This document shows, one piece after another, positions 1-9,028 of a stretch of DNA of 64,000 nucleotides (within the stretch, counting starts at the first letter, position 1; the number at the start of each line of letters is the position of its first letter). Source of the DNA: Chitinophagaceae bacterium (lineage in GTDB: Bacteria; Bacteroidota; Bacteroidia; Chitinophagales; Chitinophagaceae); contig JAFKGQ010000010.1 of the NCBI GenBank assembly GCA_017307755.1, forward strand, positions 124,001-188,000. Direction: 5' to 3'. A model generated the notes under the pieces. That model ran no database searches, was not told the origin of the DNA, and was given only the letters and a program-made list of their open reading frames with translations. The position numbers were made by a program, and so were the translations under genes.

Positions 1-1814
1 TGTCCATACCCCGGCTAAACGCTTTATTCACAGACTCTGTTTGGGGACCAGGATATACATACTCCATGATGGGGTACTTTTTTGTCGAATCGAAGTTGAA
101 GGGTTTGTACATCACCCCATAGATATCCGTAATGCCGTCATCAGCCTTGACCTTGAAGGGCTGGGGGAATTTATAACCCGCCGCCAGCAGGGCGCTGAGA
201 TCGGCTGTCTCCAGGTCCATGATCTTTTTGCCAAGTGCATTGTACAGGACCGACCGGGGTACTGTATTTACCCTGGAAAAGTTATCTATAAAGAATTGCT
301 GATCATCATTCATATCCACTGCGTGATCAAACTCGCCCGGGTCCAGCAAGGTAAGGTCCGATCCATCAAAATTGACCTTATAGAGGTGCAGGTAATAAGG
401 ATTCTCACCAGGCTCGCGGCCGCACGCAGAGAAATAAAGCGCTCTTTTCTTTTCATCGATGCCTATAATGTCCTCGCAATGGAAGGAGCCGCTGGTGATC
501 TGGTTCTCCAGTTTGCCGTTGCCGTCATACAGATAGAAATGCGCCCAGCCATCCTGCTCGCTCCATTCGATAAGTTCCTTACCCTCATTTACCAGCCCCG
601 GACGGCGGACCTCCACATAAGTATTCAGCCGCTCATTGATCAATGGCCGGGCGACGGAATCTTTTATATCGATGATACAAACGTCGATCTTCTTCAGATC
701 GCGGCTGGTACGTGTAAAATAGAACTTACTATCCGTACCCAGCCACACAGAAGGTCTGTAGTCATCGTCGCGGGTCTTGGCTATCGCCGGTCTTGCCCAA
801 AGGGAGACGTCCTGGTCCTTAAACCCCGCCACATTGATCTCACGATGGGTCTTACCTTCCATCTCAAACACCAGCAGATGCTCCACCGGGGTTTCCTTCT
901 CCCCCGGCATCTGATACTTATATGTTTCCAGCGTGGGCCGGGGGTTTGCCACGGAATTGATCACCCACAGATCTTTAACTTTACGGCTATCCGTACGCGT
1001 CATGACAAAGTGTTTTGCATCCGGACTCCAGAAGATGGAGACAGGCTTTCGCCGATCCTTATCCTTCTCTTTATCCACGTTGGTTTCACCTCCGCCTCCC
1101 AGGACGCCGCTGCCGTGATAGCTAAAATATTCCTCGCCGTCTGTCGTCAGCTGATGCTCAACGATAGTGCTGTCATCTTCTTTCTTAAGAGCCTTCTCAT
1201 AATTAACCCTGTCTATCCAATAAAGATTATTGTGTTTGCCATACACGATCGTATTACTGTCTGGGGAAATATTTGCCCATGTGGGCTTGTGAGTGTGTTT
1301 TTTATACCCCACCAGCTCATTGAGGACGTCGTCCCGGAGATTGTATTCGAAATAGAATATCTTTTTTTCTTTCGCTGTACCGCTGCCTCGTTTTTTCGTT
1401 GTGTCCGTATTTTCCACATCCTGTGTGCTCTTCACTTCGAATTGTATCCAGTTCTCGTCCTTTATAAAACGCAGGCTATCCAGTCCGAGGTGTTGTGCAT
1501 CAAAGGGGTCATGTACGATACGGGTGATGGCTGCTGCCAGCTTCTCATTATCAAATAGCAATTTCTTATCCATCTTTATCGGATCGACGATATACCATTT
1601 TTTTCCTTCTGAGGTTTCGTATACATACCAGAAGCGATTGCTTTTTTTTAGCCAATGGGGATCCACACTGATGGTAAAGACCATCTTATCCAGTTTTTTG
1701 GGGGAGTATCGGGCGGCTGCCCTGTAGTCGGCTTTTGTAACAGGAGTTGATTGAGCCTGGGCAAAATAACTGATAGATAACAGCAGTAAATAGGATAACA
1801 AGGTCCTGATCATA
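1..1814 (-). CDS. S9 family (DPP-IV-type) secreted peptidase, 3' end outside window
   Basis: The frame starts at ATG 1814 and runs off the left edge, so about 604 N-terminal residues are present. Residues 1-20 (MIRTLLSYLLLLS...AQAQ) form a signal peptide, which implies export to the periplasm or surface. The middle holds propeller-blade motifs of the DPP-IV N-terminal domain, such as IFWSPDAKHFVMTR and YLYDGNGKLENQ. Near the left edge KYPIMEYVYPGPQT marks the entry into the alpha/beta-hydrolase peptidase domain. The catalytic Ser-Asp-His triad would lie beyond position 1, so activity cannot be checked. Family members usually remove dipeptides from the N-terminus of peptides. A long open frame on the opposite strand (41-1558) is a shadow of this gene. 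Confidence 0.9.
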
Positions 1815-2060
1815 AGCAGTGATTTGATTAGGTACCGTAAAATACTCATTTTGGAATGCCGGTCGGCAACGGTACATCACTAACATCCACATGCGGTGAC
1901 TTTTCAGGATAATCGGGTGTGCTTGTCGGCAAGGCTCGTCAGGTCTTTTGGGATATGTAGACGAAGCCCCACATCTCAGCTCGAGGGAGAGAAGAGACGG
2001 CCGTGCCTGGATCAAACAAGCACGGACATAATTAAAAATCAGCTAAAAAACCTTCTTCAG

Positions 2061-2972
2061 CTATTTATTCATCATCTGTTTAGCTTCGATCGAAAGCGTA
2101 GCATGGGGTACCGCTCTCAACCTTGCTTTATCGATGAGTTTACCGGTCACCCGGCAAATACCGTAGGTCTTATTTTCAATTCGCATGAGGGCTTTTTCGA
2201 GATGGTCGATAAAAGTGATCTGGCGGCTGGCCATCTGGCTCAGCTGTTCCCGTTCCATACTCATGCTTCCATCTTCCATGGTCATGTAACGTGCGTCATC
2301 GTTGTCGCCTCCCATTTCGTCCTTGCGAGTAATCAATCCCTGCAGATAGGCAAGTTCTTTTTTAGCTGCATCCAGTTTACGGTTGATCAGCTCTCTGAAT
2401 TCTCCGAGTTCTGCGTCGCTGTATCTCATAGTGGGTCCAGTTTGATCTTCTTGTGGTGTATCTAATACTGATTTTGTAAATTCCGGTTCATACTTACGAA
2501 CCGTTTTTGTTTTAATTTCCGGGATGACCACTTTAGCCGGTTTGGCGGGTGGAGGAGCCGGTTTTTTTACTTCTGGTTTTATTTGCACAGGGGGCGGAGG
2601 GGGGACTACAGCTTTTTTAACCTCTTCCTTTGGAGCTGCTTTGCTGACGGCAGCGGTATTGCTTACCACAGGTTTAGCAGCGCCTGCCACCGGAGGATGA
2701 GCAGGCTGTGATTTTGAGGCGGGTTTGGATACGTTGGATACAGTCGTTTTTTTCACAGCAGCAGCGGTTTTTTTGGCCGGGGAAGCAGGGGCGGTGGCAA
2801 CCTTTTTACCCACCGGTCTGACAGTACTCTTAGCAACCGGGGCTTTCTTGGTCGCTTTACCGGCGCCTGACGAGTGGGCAGGTTTTGCGGCCGCCTTTTT
2901 AGCCGGCGCTATTTTCTTGACGGTAGGAGTAGATTTTTTGGCGGGCTTAGCCGCTTTCTTCTTGGTTGCCAT
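2061..2972 (-). CDS. TraR/DksA family protein with Lys/Ala/Pro-rich N-terminal tail
   Basis: The ATG at 2972 begins MATKKKAAKPAKK and lies 4 bases after the ileS stop; an in-frame TTG at 2996 would overlap ileS and is less likely. The protein has about 303 residues. Residues 1-165 are almost only Lys, Ala, Pro, Val, Ser and Thr, like a histone H1/AlgP tail. The last 120 residues are a DksA-type coiled coil (ELGEFRELINRKLDAAKKEL) followed by the degenerate finger GICRVTGKLI. Only Cys273 of the usual four zinc cysteines remains. DksA-like proteins bind the RNA polymerase secondary channel; the basic tail suggests nucleic-acid binding, which is an inference. It is probably co-transcribed with ileS. 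Confidence 0.88.
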   Translation of the reverse strand: MATKKKAAKPAKKSTPTVKKIAPAKKAAAKPAHSSGAGKATKKAPVAKSTVRPVGKKVATAPASPAKKTAAAVKKTTVSNVSKPASKSQPAHPPVAGAAKPVVSNTAAVSKAAPKEEVKKAVVPPPPPVQIKPEVKKPAPPPAKPAKVVIPEIKTKTVRKYEPEFTKSVLDTPQEDQTGPTMRYSDAELGEFRELINRKLDAAKKELAYLQGLITRKDEMGGDNDDARYMTMEDGSMSMEREQLSQMASRQITFIDHLEKALMRIENKTYGICRVTGKLIDKARLRAVPHATLSIEAKQMMNK

Positions 2973-2976
2973 ACAA

Positions 2977-5900
2977 TTAGGCTTTTTTTGAAACAAACAC
3001 TTTTAAAAGAACATCATTCACTTCAATTTCAGTGCCATTAGCCAGTCCTGCTACCAACTCGATAGAATCTGCCAAAATTTCCGAGCAAATATAGTCATTA
3101 AATTGAGTCAAGGAATCCTTAAGGGCGGGTACGTCAGCGACTTTTACTAAAATCCTGTCTGTCAGCTCATATCCATTGTCTTTCCGGATCTTCTGGATAC
3201 GATTTACAAATTCGCGTGCATTGCCTTCCTGAGCTAGTTCGGGAGTTACAGTTACATCGAGGGCTACCGTAAGGGTATCCTTACCGGCAACAACCCAGCC
3301 GGGGATGTCCTCGCTGGTTATCTCCACTTCATTAATATTCAATATTACTGGTTCGCTTTCAATTAACAAAGTATATATGCCTTCTTTTTCCAATTTTGAT
3401 ATATCTTCTTGCGAAAAAGCGCCCAATGCACTGCTGACAGCCTTCATTTTGGGTCCCAGTTTCTTTCCAAGGGCCACAAAATTGGGTTTGATCTTTTTCT
3501 TAATAAATCCATCGGAGTCGGAAAGGTATTGCAGCTCCTTCACGTTTACTTCCGCCTTTACCAGATCCTCCACCTTTTCCAGCTGATGCCTCATCTGGGG
3601 GTTCAACACGGGGATCAGCACCTTTTGTAAAGGCTGCCGCACCTTGATATTCACCTTTTTACGGAGCGATAGCACCAGGGAAGAGGCATCCTGGGCCAGC
3701 TGCATCCGCTCTTCCAGCGCCGTATCGATCACCTTTTCGTTTGCCATGGGGAAGTCGGCATGGTGCACAGAGGTCGCCTTGATCCTGCCTGTTGCATCAT
3801 TGAGATTGCAAAAAAGCCAGTCGGCAAAGAAGGGGGATACGGGGGCCATCAGCCGGGTGACCGTCTCCAGACATTCATAAAGGGTCTGATACGCACAGAG
3901 CTTGTCATGCCCATAGTCGCCTTTCCAAAAACGGCGGCGGCAAAGACGCACATACCAGTTGCTGAGATGCTCGTCCACAAAGTCTTCGATCAATCTGCCG
4001 GCAACAGTGGGCTCATAGTCGTCAAGATTTGCGCCCACTTTGACTACCAATGTATTAAGAGAAGAAAGGATCCAACGGTCGATCTCAGGTCTTTCCGCCA
4101 GGGGTACATAAGCCTCCTGAAAGTTGAAGCCGTCCACATTTGCATATAAAGCAAAAAACTGATACGTATTATAGAGCGTGCCGAAGAACTTACGCTGTGT
4201 CTCCCGGATACCTTCGATGTCGAACCTCATGCTGTCCCAGGGGGAGGCATTGGTGATCAGGTACCAGCGGGTGGCATCAGCGCCAAAATCCCCGATGGTC
4301 TTAAAAGGGTCCACCACGTTACCCTTGCTCTTACTCATCTTGTTCCCGTTCTTATCCAGTACCAGGCCATTGGATACCACCGTCTTGTAGGCGATGCCGG
4401 GATAGCGTTGTTCAAGCTCCCCGGCCGGGACACCCGCAGCCTTCAGCTTATCGTGGACGGATTCTTTTAAAAGGGCAGCCAGCGCATGCAGGGTGTAAAA
4501 CCACCCCCGCGTCTGGTCTACGCCTTCCGCGATAAAGTCGGCCGGATAGTTCTTGATAAAAGTGTCTACATTCTCAAAGGGGAAATGCCATTGGGCATAG
4601 GGCATAGCGCCACTGTCGAACCATACGTCGACAAGGTCGGGGACCCTGTACATGGGTTTACCGCTGGGGGCCGCCAGGATGATCTCATCTACATAAGGTT
4701 TGTGCAGGTCGGAGGTAAGCCGCTGAACATCCGTCCCCACAGGCATGATACCCGCCTTTACAGACTTTGTCAATTCTTCCCGCAATTGAGCGACAGAGCC
4801 GATGCAAAGGGATTCCCTTGCTGCAATGTCCTCATCTGTGGGATTCTCCGGTAATTCCGTCCGCCACACAGGCAATGGCGTCCCCCAGTACCGGCTGCGG
4901 CTGAGGTTCCAATCCACCATATTTTCCAGCCAGCTGCCAAAGCGGCCCTCACCCGTTGACCTTGGTTTCCAGTTGATCGTCTTGTTCAACTCTACCATCC
5001 TGTCCTTCAGAGCAGTGGTTTTTATAAACCAGGCATCCAGGGGATAATAAATAATGGGCTTATCCGTCCGCCAGCAGTGAGGGTAGTTATGCTCATACTT
5101 CTCGATCTTGAAAGCACGATTTTCCTTCTTTAACTTGACACAGATGTCGACATTGACGTCAACATATTGAGGGTCATCCTTATAGTTCTTTACATAACGG
5201 CCGCTGAACTCACCTAGCCCATCGACAAACTTACCCTGTTTGTCCACCATGACCAGTATACCTATGTTATACTTCTTCCCTACCTTAAAGTCATCCGCAC
5301 CAAAGGCCGGGGCCGTATGCACAATGCCCGTACCATCTTCAGTAGTGACAAAGTCGCCCAGGATCACCCGGAAAGGGTCGCCTCCCGCTTCTTCGGGGCT
5401 GTTAGCTTCGTATGGCAATAGTTGCTCATAGCGGCATCCTTCCAGGTCACGGCCTTTGAATGTCGCCAGGACTTTCCAGGGTAATACTTTATCTCCCTCT
5501 TTGTAACCGCTGAAATCTCCGTTCTCCCCTTCGGGTTTAAAGTATTTACTCAACAACGCCCCCGCCAACACGATATTTACGGGCAGGTGCGTATAAGGGT
5601 TGAAAGTCTTTACAAGAACATAGTCGATATTTGGCCCCACCGTAAGACCCAGATTGGAGGGAAGGGTCCAGGGGGTGGTGGTCCAGGCCATAAAAAAGAC
5701 CTCGGCCCCGGAGGATGCTTTGCCCGTCTCCCCGGCACCCGCCGCCTGTGCCCCCTCCGTCGCCCGGAAAAGGAATTCACTTTTCCCATCCCGTACCGCC
5801 TTGAACATCACCACCGCCGACGTATCTTTCACATCCTTATAAGTACCGGGCTGGTTTAGCTCGTGCGAGCTGAGGCCTGTACCCGCGGCAGGAGAGTAAG

Positions 5901-6444
5901 GTTGTATGCTTACGCTCTCATATAACAGACCTTTGTTATATAGTTCATTCAATATCCACCAGAGCGTCTCAATATAATCGTTCTTAAAGGTGATATAGGG
6001 GTCTTTCAGGTCTACCCAATAGCCCATCCGGCGGGTGATCTCATCCCATTTATCCTTGTATTTCAACACTTCACGACGGCAGGTGTCATTATACTCCGCG
6101 ACAGATATTTTCTTGCCGATGTCTTCCTTTGTGATACCCAGCATTTTCTCCACGCCCAGTTCGACGGGAAGGCCATGCGTATCCCAGCCGCCTTTGCGTT
6201 TGACCTGGAAACCTTTCATGGTTTTATAGCGGCAGACCAGGTCCTTGAGCGTCCGGCTAATGACGTGGTGAATGCCCGGCATACCATTGGCGCTGGGTGG
6301 TCCTTCATAAAATACAAAGGGTGTAGCCCCTTCTCTTAGTTCCACGCTTTTTTCAAAAGCCCGGTCGGCCTCCCATTTAGCTAATATTTCCTGGCTGATG
6401 GCCGGCAGGTTCAACTGCTGATATTCTCTATACTTATTGGGCAT
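2977..6444 (-). CDS. ileS: Isoleucyl-tRNA synthetase
   Basis: The 1155-residue class I synthetase charges tRNA-Ile in the cytoplasm. The HIGH-type signature is GIHHV (residues 57-61), and the KMSKS loop is residues 702-706 within NKMSKSKGNVVDP. The editing domain carries AWTTTPWTLPSNL, and WNLSRSRYWGTPLPVW marks the catalytic core. The length and lack of a C-terminal Cys-rich zinc domain fit the long IleRS type of Bacteroidota and eukaryotic cytosol. A Gly/Ala/Ser/Glu-rich stretch (residues 230-248, nt 5700-5757) interrupts the protein just before the editing-domain WTTTPWT motif and looks inserted. The start is ATG 6444 after a leader hairpin; the downstream DksA-like gene is 4 bases away. 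Confidence 0.98.
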   Translation of the reverse strand: MPNKYREYQQLNLPAISQEILAKWEADRAFEKSVELREGATPFVFYEGPPSANGMPGIHHVISRTLKDLVCRYKTMKGFQVKRKGGWDTHGLPVELGVEKMLGITKEDIGKKISVAEYNDTCRREVLKYKDKWDEITRRMGYWVDLKDPYITFKNDYIETLWWILNELYNKGLLYESVSIQPYSPAAGTGLSSHELNQPGTYKDVKDTSAVVMFKAVRDGKSEFLFRATEGAQAAGAGETGKASSGAEVFFMAWTTTPWTLPSNLGLTVGPNIDYVLVKTFNPYTHLPVNIVLAGALLSKYFKPEGENGDFSGYKEGDKVLPWKVLATFKGRDLEGCRYEQLLPYEANSPEEAGGDPFRVILGDFVTTEDGTGIVHTAPAFGADDFKVGKKYNIGILVMVDKQGKFVDGLGEFSGRYVKNYKDDPQYVDVNVDICVKLKKENRAFKIEKYEHNYPHCWRTDKPIIYYPLDAWFIKTTALKDRMVELNKTINWKPRSTGEGRFGSWLENMVDWNLSRSRYWGTPLPVWRTELPENPTDEDIAARESLCIGSVAQLREELTKSVKAGIMPVGTDVQRLTSDLHKPYVDEIILAAPSGKPMYRVPDLVDVWFDSGAMPYAQWHFPFENVDTFIKNYPADFIAEGVDQTRGWFYTLHALAALLKESVHDKLKAAGVPAGELEQRYPGIAYKTVVSNGLVLDKNGNKMSKSKGNVVDPFKTIGDFGADATRWYLITNASPWDSMRFDIEGIRETQRKFFGTLYNTYQFFALYANVDGFNFQEAYVPLAERPEIDRWILSSLNTLVVKVGANLDDYEPTVAGRLIEDFVDEHLSNWYVRLCRRRFWKGDYGHDKLCAYQTLYECLETVTRLMAPVSPFFADWLFCNLNDATGRIKATSVHHADFPMANEKVIDTALEERMQLAQDASSLVLSLRKKVNIKVRQPLQKVLIPVLNPQMRHQLEKVEDLVKAEVNVKELQYLSDSDGFIKKKIKPNFVALGKKLGPKMKAVSSALGAFSQEDISKLEKEGIYTLLIESEPVILNINEVEITSEDIPGWVVAGKDTLTVALDVTVTPELAQEGNAREFVNRIQKIRKDNGYELTDRILVKVADVPALKDSLTQFNDYICSEILADSIELVAGLANGTEIEVNDVLLKVFVSKKA

Positions 6445-6457
6445 AATATTTTATATT

Positions 6458-6479
6458 GCATCCCCCCGTTTGGGGGTGC
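6458..6479 (-). promoter_or_regulatory. Leader hairpin upstream of ileS
   Basis: GCA/CCCCC pairs with GGGGG/TGC around a short loop with one bulge. Read on the minus strand it ends 13 bases before the ileS ATG, so it would sit in the 5' UTR beside the ribosome entry region. It has no T-run on the coding side, so it is not an ordinary terminator. A role in ileS control is an inference. Confidence 0.4.
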
Positions 6480-7055
6480 GAATTTACGAAATTTCAAGCA
6501 GGTGGCCCATTCCAGGCCCCTGTACAGTTTTTTTTCAAACAGATGCAACTATCCGTTCATCGTAGTTGTTAAGATTATGCAAAAAGGGGAGCCAGAAACC
6601 CGGTTGATCTTTGTCAATTATCCACATTAGCTAGCTTTGGCATAATTTATGGTTATGTAGTTCCAGAAATGACAATAAAAAAGGTGTAAACACCTTTTAG
6701 CTCATATAAATAAAGAAATTAAATTCCTTAATGCTCTAAGTTGTTGATTAACAACTACATTAAGTCAACTCTTTCTACGGTTTAGGGTTTAGGGGTTAAA
6801 AAGGGGGGTATTCCTACTCCCCTTCCTTTTAAAACTTCCCTCCGTACATAACCTGCCTTATTCCGTGCACTGTATTATTCATTCATTCGCCTTATCGTAT
6901 CTGTTTCGTCCGTAGCCACCCGTTTTTAATCTCTGATATTACCTTGGAAGAACCCGATCGACAAGCACCAGCCTTCTTAAAAAAATTACCAATTCCTGGA
7001 TGACCGTATTCAAAGAGTTCAGTTTCCTGAAAAACTACCTTTTTACCCCGGAATA
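6480..7055. other. Non-coding gap with several palindromes
   Basis: No credible gene is seen between ileS and hemJ. The gap is AT-rich and holds a perfect palindrome (6679-6698), a 7-bp stem with a 4-base loop (6739-6756), a short telomere-like TTTAGGG run (6781-6797), and an AAGGGG/CCCCTT hairpin (6801-6824) flanked by A/T runs. It probably contains the ileS promoter and may encode a small RNA; neither can be shown here. A frame at 6892-7215 on the minus strand has no protein-like composition. Confidence 0.5.
6679..6698. repeat. Perfect 9-bp inverted repeat, operator-like
   Basis: AAAAGGTGT and ACACCTTTT flank a central AA, giving a 20-base symmetric site, about 235 bases upstream of the ileS start. 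Its size and symmetry suit a dimeric repressor, but it could also form a small RNA stem. No matching site was noticed elsewhere in the window by eye. Confidence 0.4.
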
Positions 7056-7056
7056 G

Positions 7057-7097
7057 AAAAAACCCTCCCGGCCTCTGCGTCGGGAGGGTTTTGTTTT
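7057..7097 (-). terminator. Rho-independent terminator of the hemH-hemJ unit
   Basis: AACCCTCCC (7061-7069) pairs perfectly with GGGAGGGTT (7082-7090) around a 12-base loop. T-runs flank the stem on both strands, so it may act in both directions. It sits about 35 bases beyond the hemJ stop codon. Confidence 0.8.
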
Positions 7098-7130
7098 CGG
7101 CCTTTGGACACGCACACTGTTCCCGGCGTT

Positions 7131-7664
7131 TTATTTTTTTGTCCTTATCGTTTTGTAAATGCGTATGGCGCTCATCAGCACAATGACGAAGCCAAAGAGC
7201 CCTGCCAGACCCCAAACCCAGCTCATACTTTGCTTTACCACCACCAACATGACGATGGCTACCAAAAATATAGTGGCTACTTCATTCCAGATACGCAGCC
7301 GCTGAGAGGACCACTTGAAGATCCCCCTCATTTGCTGACGGTAGATCGCCTGAAGAGAGAAATGATAAGCATACAGCCCGACTACAAAACATAGTTTGAC
7401 CCATAGCCAGACAGGGATCGTCCCCATAACATAAAGTCCCATCACCCACGGACCAAATATCAGGGTGAGTATCGCAGAGGGCCACGTGATACCCATCCAA
7501 AGCCGGCGGATCATGATCTTGTACTGTGCTTGCAGGATGCTTTTTTCCGGCTCAGGTTTTTCCGCCGCCTCGGCATTATACACAAAAAGACGCACCATGT
7601 AAAAGAGCCCGCTAAACCAGGTGACGATAAAAATGATGTGCAGCGCTTTAATGTAATTATACAT
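7131..7664 (-). CDS. hemJ: Protoporphyrinogen IX oxidase HemJ
   Basis: The 177-residue membrane protein matches the HemJ (UPF0093/CopD-like) family, which oxidises protoporphyrinogen IX to protoporphyrin IX in the inner membrane. The N-terminal helix has KALHIIFIVTWFSGLFY with the conserved His9. A second conserved region is VWLWVKLCF with Lys90, and four or five hydrophobic segments span the chain. It lies 10 bases after ferrochelatase, the next enzyme of the pathway, in the same transcription unit. No hemG or hemY gene occurs in the window, so HemJ fills this step of the locus. Family members are often labelled CopD; the context favours HemJ. Confidence 0.9.
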   Translation of the reverse strand: MYNYIKALHIIFIVTWFSGLFYMVRLFVYNAEAAEKPEPEKSILQAQYKIMIRRLWMGITWPSAILTLIFGPWVMGLYVMGTIPVWLWVKLCFVVGLYAYHFSLQAIYRQQMRGIFKWSSQRLRIWNEVATIFLVAIVMLVVVKQSMSWVWGLAGLFGFVIVLMSAIRIYKTIRTKK

Positions 7665-7674
7665 AGGAATTGAT

Positions 7675-8730
7675 TTAAACCAATATCATTCCCTTCTTCC
7701 CTGAGGCATAGTCTTTTACCCATCCCGCCAATGCCTGCGCCCACAGCGGGTCCGCATTTAGGCAAGGGATCATCTCATACTCCACACCGCCTGCCTCAAG
7801 GAACGCTTCCTTACCTCTGATAGCAATCTCCTCCAGCGTCTCCAGACAATCGCTGACAAAAGCCGGGCAAAGGATCAACAGCTTTTTGATACCTTCTTTG
7901 GGCATCTCCTCCAATCGGACGTCCGTGAAAGGTTCCAGCCATCCCTTGCCCAGCCGGGACTGAAAAGAATTGCTGTACTTTCCCTCGGGAATACCCAGCC
8001 TCTGCACCACCTCCTTTGTCGTCGCAAAGCATTGGTGCCGGTAGCACCTGCCATGGGCCATCGAAGGGATATTGCAGCAGTCCGTGGAAGAAAGACAATG
8101 CTGATGCGTGGGATCCGTCTTTTTTATGTGACGGGCCGGTATCCCATGATAGCTGAACAATATGTGATCGTAATCCCTGGAAAGATACGGACGGATGAGC
8201 TCGCTCAATGCGTGCAGATAATGCGGTTCATTGTAGAAGGGCCGGATAAATCGGAGGCTAAAGGTATGCTTCTTCCGGCGATGTACCTCTTTCGCATATT
8301 CCACAGCTGTCTCATAGCTGGCCATGGCGTAGTGCGGATACAAAGGGACGGCGATGACCTCCTCCAGTCCGGGGACCCTTGCCAGGACACGTTCAAAAGC
8401 CTGTTCCATGCTGGGATTGCCATACCGCATGGCTATTTCCACAGGCTCGTCCACCTGCTGCTGCAATGCCTGCTGCAGCTCCCGGGTCAGATGTATCAGC
8501 GGCGAGCCATCCTTGGTCCAGATAGTCTTATATGCTTCTGCCGAATTTGCTGTCCGTGAAGGAACGATAATGCCCTGTACGAGTATTTTACGGAACAGCC
8601 AGGGGTAGTCGATGACCCTTCCGTCCATAAGGAATTCTGTCAGATAACGCTTGACGTCCGGCGCCTCCGTGGAATCCGGCGATCCCAGGTTCATTAAGAT
8701 GATAGCGCGTTTCACCGGTGAATTGGTCAT
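7675..8730 (-). CDS. hemH: Ferrochelatase with internal cysteine-rich insertion
   Basis: Ferrochelatase inserts Fe2+ into protoporphyrin IX, the last step of protoheme synthesis. ATG 8730 gives 351 residues beginning MTNSPVKRAIILMNLGSP; a GTG at 8751 is possible, but a promoter element overlaps it. The catalytic His195 lies in SYHGIPARHIKKTDP, and LCPAFVSDCLETLEEI carries the conserved acidic residues. Between the KKTDP and FATTKEV motifs, residues 208-236 hold an extra segment with Cys212, 218, 219, 229 and 234. This resembles the internal [2Fe-2S] ligand segments reported in some bacterial ferrochelatases; cluster binding is an inference. It forms a unit with hemJ, divergent from hemA. Confidence 0.95.
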   Translation of the reverse strand: MTNSPVKRAIILMNLGSPDSTEAPDVKRYLTEFLMDGRVIDYPWLFRKILVQGIIVPSRTANSAEAYKTIWTKDGSPLIHLTRELQQALQQQVDEPVEIAMRYGNPSMEQAFERVLARVPGLEEVIAVPLYPHYAMASYETAVEYAKEVHRRKKHTFSLRFIRPFYNEPHYLHALSELIRPYLSRDYDHILFSYHGIPARHIKKTDPTHQHCLSSTDCCNIPSMAHGRCYRHQCFATTKEVVQRLGIPEGKYSNSFQSRLGKGWLEPFTDVRLEEMPKEGIKKLLILCPAFVSDCLETLEEIAIRGKEAFLEAGGVEYEMIPCLNADPLWAQALAGWVKDYASGKKGMILV

Positions 8731-8737
8731 AATCTCG

Positions 8738-8745
8738 CAAATGTA
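8738..8745 (-). promoter_or_regulatory. Putative -7 box of hemH
   Basis: On the minus strand this reads TACATTTG, an exact match to the Bacteroidota TAnnTTTG element, with a TTG about 16 bases upstream. Transcription would start close to the ATG at 8730, which implies a very short or absent leader and argues against the GTG at 8751. Confidence 0.45.
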
Positions 8746-8966
8746 GGTCACTAATTTGTCACAACATTGCCATAAACGTCATTTGCCTCCAAATAGATTG
8801 CTGATTATCATCAGGCCGCCGTCTGACACAGATCATCCCTCCTCTCTCCCGGCCTTTCTAACTTCATCCTCGCAAGTATCCTAGCCTCATCAGATAAAAA
8901 TGACAACGCGGGAAGACATTTGGATGGGTCTGATCATATTATTATGACAGTCTAATGACAGAAAAA

Positions 8967-8999
8967 TTCGTGTAATAGGAACCCTTGCAAGTAATTTTG
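8967..8999 (+). promoter_or_regulatory. Putative promoter of the hemA-hemL operon
   Basis: TAATTTTG at 8992-8999 matches the TAnnTTTG element exactly. TTCG at 8967-8970 is a one-mismatch -33 element 21 bases upstream. The hemA start codon lies 30 bases downstream. The roughly 300-base gap between hemH and hemA would contain both divergent promoters and any shared operator. Confidence 0.5.
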
Positions 9000-9028
9000 C
9001 GTACATTATTAGAACAAGCTGACGCACA

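Noticed and set aside
41..1558. 505-codon open frame on the plus strand opposite the S9 peptidase
   Set aside because: Its translation has no recognisable motif and odd composition, while the minus strand encodes a clear signal peptide and DPP-IV-type propeller.
1686..2015. 109-codon minus-strand frame upstream of the S9 peptidase
   Set aside because: It overlaps the signal-peptide region of the peptidase in another frame and has no protein-like character.
6781..6797. TTTAGGG run resembling a plant telomere repeat
   Set aside because: Only about two copies; short chance repeat in an AT-rich gap.
8032..8559. 175-codon plus-strand frame opposite hemH
   Set aside because: Shadow of ferrochelatase, whose active-site motifs are clear.
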